Assembly: GCA_001949185.1 (NCBI GenBank)
Contig: BDGG01000001.1
Coordinates: 5,381,530 to 5,445,529 of the forward strand
Origin: Ramazzottius varieornatus
Taxonomy: Eukaryota > Tardigrada > Eutardigrada > Parachela > Ramazzottiidae
Length of the DNA: 64,000 bases
Reading direction: 5' to 3'
The notes beneath the pieces are model-generated. The model did no database searches. It was not told where the DNA came from and saw only the letters and a list, made by a program, of their open reading frames with translations. Made by a program: the position numbers and the translations under genes. Shown here in pieces: positions 57,804-64,000 of the stretch (position 1 is its first letter; every line of letters begins with the position of its first letter).

Positions 57804-60800
57804 ATGCATGGCCTCGCAAGTGGAGCAAATCATTTTGGACGCCTGTTTGTGGTAATGCTAAGGCTTCTCGGGACTTACTGGCTGCCCACTGGTGTAGTTC
57901 GCGCCAGGGATAATCCAGAATGCCCCACGGCAATTCACCTCTGGCAACTGGATGGATCCAGACCTATCGAATCATCATTACCGGGGGAAGCGACTCGACG
58001 ATGGAACGTTATCGGACACGGACGCCCTATTCGTGTCAACATCACCAAATTCCAGATGGGGGCAACTGTCCAAAGGGGTATTTTCAAAAAGTATTGTCCG
58101 GTTACCCCGCGACTGAAGATCGTGGATAACAGATGCAAGTAAACCGAGTGGTTCGCAGTCGCCTTTCATAAGCAGTGTCCTGGTAGGTGAAAATCATCTT
58201 GGCTTACAAGGTTTGGCATTTTGTACAGATCCGAAATTTCCACTCGTCGTTGCATGTGGCACTGACTCGTTCAGTTTCACCTCTTACAGTGACCACTTGG
58301 TAAGATCAGTAAGACATGTTACCTGTCAACACTTCTAATCAATGTACAGTGTACGAAAAAATTAACCGTTAAAAATGGGCGTAATACTGCAGCTGGAGAC
58401 TATTGACGACTCGGCCAATGAGAATTATATTTTACTGCATGCGCAAATCTCATTGGTTTTATCCATCTGGTTCCATCCATAACCCATTTTTAACGGTTTA
58501 TTTTGTCGTACACTGTAGTGCACAATAGCTGCGAAACTTGTCCGTTGAAAATCCACCTCAAAGTTTATCGATTGTTCAACAGAATATTAGTCATCTTGGA
58601 GGCTCCAGAGGACCCAGCTCTTTCACCTTGGAAGTAACCTGTAAGTGACTGAAAAAGGGAGCAGCCACATTTGCAAGACTGTCTAGGGTATAAATAATTA
58701 AAACCCGTCAGTAACTGTATGCATTGCAGCGGTAGAATGTGGACAGGACCATTTTGTGTGTCCCTCGGACAGAACCAAATGCATAACCATGGAGAAGATG
58801 TGTGATGGTCGACGAGACTGTCCAGATGGAGAAGACGAGATATGTACGGAAGAATGCGGAGAATCGAGCTCGGCGATTTCGAAGAATCCTTATCGGCGAA
58901 AAATAGTGGGCGGCGAAGAGGTGCGAACGACCTACTGGTACTATGGGTGTGGGGCGATGCTTAATTCTGAGTATAGATACAATCTTGTACAGTGTACTGA
59001 ATTTAATTAGGCCTCCCCTCACAGCTGGCCGTGGCAAGTTTTCATCAGGGCGGACAACGGTACGCAACCCGTGACTTGCGGAGGGAGTATCGTAAGGCGA
59101 TAGCTCAATCAATGGAACACCGTTTGACACGGTGTAACGCAAAATATTTTAAGTTTTGTCCTTGTGGAGCGCTTCAGATCGCGCCACGGTGGGTTCTGAC
59201 CGCGGCTCATTGCTGCACAGGCAAGCATTATGGCGTAGACAGGCAATACGATGCGGAGAAGGTGCAAGTTGGAGTTGGAATGCACGAAAAGACCAAAGGG
59301 CAACCTGTCTCTAGCGCGTACTTGAGAGAGGTGGTAAAAGTCATTGTGTCGCCTGGCTATGCAGGAGATGCTTACAACAGCGAATTTCCATTGCCTCAGC
59401 ATGACTTCTGTCTGCTGAAACTAAAACAGGTACGAGGTAAAGGACATGGAGTTTTCCAGTGGAAACTTCGGACATGGAAATTTCCAAACTGCGGTGTAGG
59501 GTGGCACCACAATATGTGACTGTTTTGTCACGTGACGTCTTGCAGACTGGAATGTGCAAGGAAGGAAGGAATTTTATTAGCCTCGACAATTCAGTCGACG
59601 ACTTCCCCGATGTTAAGAGGATCAAAGTCTACTCAGCACGATGATGGAAAAAGTTACAGTAACTAAAACAGAGTCACCCGGTTGATCAGGAACGAGTATC
59701 GTTATGAAGATCGATCATTCAGGTTCAAGACAACAAATAGATCCGTTTGGAATGCCAGCTAGAGAGACTAAAGGAGAATTTATAACACACATCGAGAAAA
59801 TTTGGTTAGCCGTTCGGTTCACAGTTATAGACCGATCTTCCAAGGAATGATGCTGATGTTGGGCGACCAGTTCTCGGCTTCCAGGACAAGGTCCACATCG
59901 CTAGCAAAGACTCCGATGCGACCGACCGACTTAGTGTCGTCAGGGCCAACAGGAACTATCCAGACGAAGCGAGGCTTCACTCCGATGCCTTGCCGGTAAT
60001 CTTTCAGTTGTTCAGCGGTTACGTGTCTCGGGGCACCCCGAATGGCGAAGTCACGACCCGGCGGCCCCTTGGCTCGCAGCGGGTTGGCAGTTATACTTTC
60101 TTCATCGGCCTTCTTCGTACCTCTTACAACAACGCGGGTTGCCTTTCGCCGGACAGCGGGGTTCTCGGATGGTTGAGATCTCCGCGCAGCAACGGCAGCA
60201 AAGGTTGCAGTGGTGATAGCCTTGACTGGGGAAACTACGGGCGTTGCGGTGGCGGTAGCCTGGGTCATACTGGGGACACTAGCCTTGGTGGCAGGAGGCT
60301 CATATGGCGGGACAGGCAGCCGTTGGGGAATATTTTCCAGCAAGGGCAATCTTCCCAAGATGGAATCCTGGCTTACCTGTAGAGCTTTGACGGTCTTCTG
60401 AAGCTCCAGCTTGTCTTTCTGTAGGGATTCCACGAGGCTCTCCAGGCGGCTGATCTGCTCAGCTTGGTACCGAAGGTGTTCCATGGGCTGGTACATTTGG
60501 ATCGGCCATATCCGCTTGAATTCCTCTCGACAATGATGCCCCAATACTTCGGCCATCCCTTCCATGGGCGTGTTGTATCTTTTCAGGAGCTCATCCTCGG
60601 CCCCGACGCAAGATAGCTCTATATCAGATTTGCTACCAGCTGCTCTTCCGAAGGAGCAGATGGTTTCGCCATAGCAGATAAATAACTGTTGATTGATAAG
60701 AAAAGAACGGAGTTAAATAAATGCTACTATTTGTTACAGTGATGATTTGTTACAATGATGCAACCGCAGACTGGAAAGTGCAACCGCTTTTGTGAAGTTT

Positions 60801-62631
60801 GGCCTTGCTTCACGGAATCGACATGCTTTACATGCGTCGAAAACGCGTCAGAGGCTTTGTAGAGCATCCATCAATCACTTATGTTATCGTAGGAGTTGAC
60901 CAGAACGGAGGTGTGACGTCTTGGCGTACGTTTCCGTAAGAAACTACACAAGCGCCTCTTCAAGGCTACGTTGTTTTTCTCGTCCAGACTCTTTAACATT
61001 GGATTTTATCCTGTCTCCTGCAGACCTTCCTTTCTCACCTTTGCACCGTCAAATGACTCGGAAGACGGCTTGGCTATGATCAGAAAGACTCTCTCTATTG
61101 ACTGACTTACCGTACGACGCAATCTGACCAGCAGCTACGTTAAAACAACCTGGAAATTTTCATGTCCAAAATTCTCACTGGAAAACTCTATGTCCTTTAC
61201 CTCGTAGGAAAGAGAACAATGTACTGTATCACCCTGATATTTCTGCGAGACATGTTACCCATGGCGCCATCTGCGGAACTCTCGAGACATACGGCGGACA
61301 GGGCGTATGTATGGACGACATATGTCCGGTTGGTGGGGCCACGGGTAACAGGGTTCGCTGAGCTGTCGGGGGAATGCAAGACTGCTTGAAATTTCAGTAC
61401 CAGTAAAAACAAACTACTTCGCTCAGTGGACGATTGCCGTGTGAGTGTGACCTCTTTTTCAGACTTTCCGGGGCGGTCTGTTGCGGATGCGGATGAGCGC
61501 CAGCGAAATATACTGTGCCAAACTGCAAGTAAACAGTCACGCTCCGCTGGCGGACTTCCACTTCCGCTGTGGGCGGCTCCGAAAGTCTGACCGGTGGGGT
61601 TTCTACGGCTCCCAGTAATTTTTTCCACCGAGCGAAGAAATGTAGCGAAAATACCTGCGTTTGACGATTTGTGTTGCAGCCCTTGGTGTACAGTCAGACA
61701 GTCGCGCCCATCTGTCTCCCTCAGCTACCAGAGCCGCCGGTGGGAACGAGTTGCTACTCAACCGGGTGGGGCCTCCTGCAAGATCCAACTGGTCCAACCG
61801 ACTTTACTGATACCACCAGTGAAGTGCTGCAGGAAGTGGACGAAAAGATTCAGTCGACCAATGTATGCACCAATCCCAGATATGCAGCTCACTTGGGTTT
61901 CAACTTGGACGTTATGAGCCCTGATACCATTTGTACTTTACAGCACCTGAAAGGAACGTAAGTCAGGGCTTTGCTTTTTTTTCCAGCTGCTGGTCAGGAA
62001 AGTGTAAAAGAGCTGCGCCTTTAGGTGCAAAGGAGACAGCGGAGGACCCTTAGCCTGCCGGTTACCCAAAACCGAGCATTTTCAGTGGCAGCTGGTTGGG
62101 GCGACGTCTTACGGACTGTAAGCTTAGTTCGGTGCCGCATTCAGTATTGCTTGTTCACCTTTCGAGGATTTTTTCAGAGCGTGCGGAGGTACTCCTTCCT
62201 TTTACGCGCGAGTACGGCGAGGTTTACCGTTTATCGCCAGCACACTCTACCAAGAAAAATATGACGGATGGCTCCTGAACAGAACGGTCAGGGTTTTCAG
62301 TCGAGGTGCTAAGTACGACCCCAGTGATTTTAACGTCAGTGTTCCATCTCGGAATCCGTGGGTGGATATCAGATACGAGGAAGAGCCAGATAATCGTCCC
62401 AATGGATGGATTGAAGAAAGTCTGTGCAAGCCCGCCTCATCAACATCGACACCCGGTCTCAGTTCGTACGTTGCTTTTAGCATGAACCCGCCAGCAGACG
62501 ACGGTGAACGGTCCCCAAGACCAGAAGCTAGTGCGGCCTCTGTTAGCGGCATGCGGAAGTTGTTTTCCCTTGCCCTATTTGTATTGCTGTTAATACGAAA
62601 CGGGGGGGGCGGTGGTTTCAATAATTTTTAA
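57804..62631 (+). CDS. P8: CUB-like/LDLa/trypsin-fold serine protease, one intron lost, one intron expanded
   Basis: Exons: 57804-58135, 58228-58300, 58582-58639, 58729-58920, 59011-59093, 59178-59428, 61679-61957, 62024-62119, 62178-62631. The exons that are separate 6 and 7 in the paralogues are joined here (59178-59428), so that intron is gone. The next intron is 2.25 kb and holds LINE ORF1-like sequence in reverse. The first intron donor is GC. LDLa (CGQDHFVCPSDRTKC), activation site KIVGG, triad TAAHCC, HDFCLLKL, GDSGGP; base residue Gly (LKGTCKGDSGG). Extension WLLNRTVRVFSRGAKY; Ser/Pro-rich linker; tail KLFSLALFVLLLIR. It groups with P7 by the GC donor, the GVGMH sequence and the shape of exon 8. 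Confidence 0.9.
58346..58518. mobile_element. Mariner-like MITE with TA ends in P8 intron 2
   Basis: TA|CAGTGTACGAAAAAATTAAC at the left and AACGGTTTATTTTGTCGTAC|ACTG|TA at the right form imperfect inverted repeats of about 35 bases. They are bounded by TA, the usual target duplication of Tc1/mariner elements. No coding capacity. Confidence 0.75.
59427..61205. repeat. Inverted repeat pair flanking the insert in P8 intron 6
   Basis: 59427-59485 starts at the splice donor (GTACGAGGTAAAGGACATGG...) and is inverted at 61147-61205 (...TATGTCCTTTACCTCGTA). The arms match over about 58 bases, with a few differences. The LINE ORF1-like frame lies between them. Confidence 0.7.
59825..60565 (-). CDS. 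LINE ORF1-like protein in P8 intron
   Basis: 246 residues from the ATG at 60565. A coiled-coil-like stretch rich in Leu, Gln and Lys (about residues 30-70: EQISRLESLVESLQKDKLEL) is followed by an Ala/Pro/Thr-rich linker and a C-terminal domain (GPPGRDFAIRGAPRHVTAEQL, then RFVWIVPVGPDDTKSVGRIG). This fits the order of non-LTR ORF1 proteins (coiled coil, then RNA-binding fold), but it was judged by layout, not by a strong motif. The open frame continues upstream without a stop to about 60630. No reverse transcriptase follows, so this is a fragment. Confidence 0.55.
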   Translation of the reverse strand: MEGMAEVLGHHCREEFKRIWPIQMYQPMEHLRYQAEQISRLESLVESLQKDKLELQKTVKALQVSQDSILGRLPLLENIPQRLPVPPYEPPATKASVPSMTQATATATPVVSPVKAITTATFAAVAARRSQPSENPAVRRKATRVVVRGTKKADEESITANPLRAKGPPGRDFAIRGAPRHVTAEQLKDYRQGIGVKPRFVWIVPVGPDDTKSVGRIGVFASDVDLVLEAENWSPNISIIPWKIGL

Positions 62632-63485
62632 AGCTGATTTTATTACAAATTGCTGGTTCGCCTGAACTTCGCAAGTTTTCCAAGTAAACACCACCGACCT
62701 CTATGCAATGTGTACTTCGAGAAACCCAGTCGTCCAACTTTTCGTGGTGAAAGCTTTTATCAAAAGAAGAGAGGGCTTCGTCGAGAGCGCTATTTAGCTC
62801 CTTTTCCGTCGAAAACTTTCTCCCCTGAAGAGATCTTTCAGCTTTGGAAACAGCAAAAAAATCCCAGGAAAATAGGTCTCGAGAGCAAGGGTGATAACTG
62901 ATGATATCGAGCTACTGATTCGCTGAAAATTCCGCTGTTGAAGGTGCGCTGTGTGATTTCCGTTATCGTGGTGAAGCACTTGCCCCCCCCCCCCCCAACT
63001 CCGGCTTTCGGACGTCTGTTTCTCAGGATCTCGCAGCAGAGGTCTCAAATTTCGATGTGAGACGCAGCATTCATCGACGGTTTACGAGGTAGCTTCGCTT
63101 TGAAATAACTGCTTTACGATCCAGGAGAAACTCATACAAATGCTTCTTGATGCTCCTCGGTCGCCGTACAGCCATGCGTGTGCCACTTCCTCTTTCAGCC
63201 CATTCCCTATTCTGTTTCTTCCGTTTTCCCTATCCAGAAATAAGCTGCGGTTTAGGCAACAGAGACGGAGTATTTTCTGCTTTTCGGTTCGTCCTAGCTC
63301 CTACGTTCGCGGGGGGCTTTTAACGACTGAGACGAAGGTAGCACGGATCTGAGTGGTAGTTTTACTTTGGCAGCACTCGAGGTTCTCGTAACATCCACGA
63401 GGAAGTTCTCAAACTGACAAACTAGAATGACAGACGGAGCTAACGCGTTGTCCAATGAAAATCTAGCTGAAAAGCAGAACAGGTA
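62632..63485. other. Intergenic stretch after P8
   Basis: Contains a run of about 13 C at 62984-62997. No exon chain recognised. Confidence 0.35.
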
Positions 63486-63526
63486 GGGAGTTCCCAAACG
63501 GACAGAGAGAACAGCGACACTGCTGT

Positions 63527-64000
63527 CTACAGATCTCCTTCCTCCTCGTCGATGTACGGTACGGGAGAATCCCTTGCCTTACTGGTAGAGGCTCCAGCCC
63601 CATATCGATCATCGTCACTTGTCGAGCTTGCTTTCCGATAGTACGTCAGACACTTGCTGAAAGCTCCAAGAAGGTCTTCGACACTGATGTGAACCGCCGG
63701 GTTCTTCACGCAGTGTGGATGATGGTGTTTATCCAGCCTGCGAAACCAAAACAGTTAGGGAGTCCCCAAAGCACCGTCAGAACTATCCACAAGTATGTGT
63801 TCAGGAAGCGTACCCGTGATATCGATGACGGTATCACGGCCTAGAGCGGCCTGCAGCCCGAAGTTCCGGCCGGTGCAAATGGCCATGGCGGTCTTGTGGC
63901 TACCGAACAGGAGAAGTGCGAGGTCGACCGCATCAAGCATCGGATTGGATCGGAGTTGCTTCTGAAGACGGAGAAACGAGCCGTCAAGACCCACCGCAAG
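63527..64000 (-). CDS. Unidentified gene, C-terminal exons, 5' part beyond the right edge
   Basis: One exon runs in from the right edge (GLDGSFLRLQKQLRSNPMLD, DLALLLFGSHKTAMAICTGR) and ends near 63810 at a G|GTACGC donor, or a little later. The last exon starts near 63731 after a TTTCGCAG acceptor (LDKHHHPHCVKNPAVHISVE) and ends with an acidic tail (VPYIDEEEGDL) and a stop at 63527. The phases of the two do not join with the simplest donor, so the border is uncertain. No family recognised. The text looks like a globular intracellular protein with a disordered acidic end. Confidence 0.5.

Noticed and set aside
62984..62997. Run of about 13 C as a functional signal
   Set aside because: Isolated homopolymer with no associated feature; of interest only as a likely sequencing trouble spot.
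1..64000. CRISPR arrays, operons, ribosome binding sites
   Set aside because: Spliced eukaryotic genes throughout; no regularly spaced short direct repeats were seen.

Overview
The window is nuclear DNA from an animal. Its genes are split by many short introns, mostly 45-300 bases with GT..AG borders, and it carries typical metazoan families: an ADAM, a guanylate-binding/atlastin-type GTPase, a class A GPCR, transportin, and CUB-like/LDLa/trypsin proteins. Secreted intradiol dioxygenase-like sequence beside the ADAM gene points to a tardigrade, since animals known to carry such genes are few (tardigrades, some mites). This species call is an inference of moderate strength. All exon borders below were read by eye and may be off by a few bases.

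Layout. 1-5943 (minus): a nearly complete ADAM metalloprotease-disintegrin gene that runs off the left edge and lacks the catalytic Glu. 8.48-11.5 kb (minus): one intradiol dioxygenase-like gene and a second, decayed copy, separated by a large fold-back element. 12.26 kb (minus): tRNA-Glu(CTC). 13.65-16.07 kb (plus): a GBP/atlastin-like GTPase. 16.69-17.69 kb (plus): an intronless rhodopsin-type GPCR. 19.77-21.5 kb (minus): an unidentified single-pass membrane protein. 22.59-27.31 kb (plus): transportin-1. 27.9-62.6 kb (plus): eight tandem paralogues of a membrane-tethered serine protease, called P1 to P8 here. 63.5 kb to the right edge (minus): an unidentified gene.

The protease array is the main feature. 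Each full member has a signal peptide, a CUB-like domain on three exons, an LDL-receptor class A module, an S1 trypsin-fold domain, a conserved C-terminal extension and a hydrophobic tail of GPI-anchor type. About 170-215 bases upstream of each start lies a shared element, CTATGCCAACAGAGG followed by GAAGGTCA, the second part being an extended nuclear-receptor half site. Members have diverged. P1 has lost the catalytic His and a splice donor and gained a Thr-rich mucin tract. P5 has lost its first exons, with the upstream element fused straight to the protease domain. P7 has a frame conflict and an altered activation site. P8 has lost an intron and carries LINE ORF1 sequence in another. No member has Asp at the trypsin specificity position.

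Mobile DNA is mostly fold-back, MITE-like elements in introns and between genes. One family has a conserved core, but each copy's two arms match each other better than they match the arms of other copies. A decayed LINE (endonuclease plus reverse transcriptase) lies between P4 and P5.
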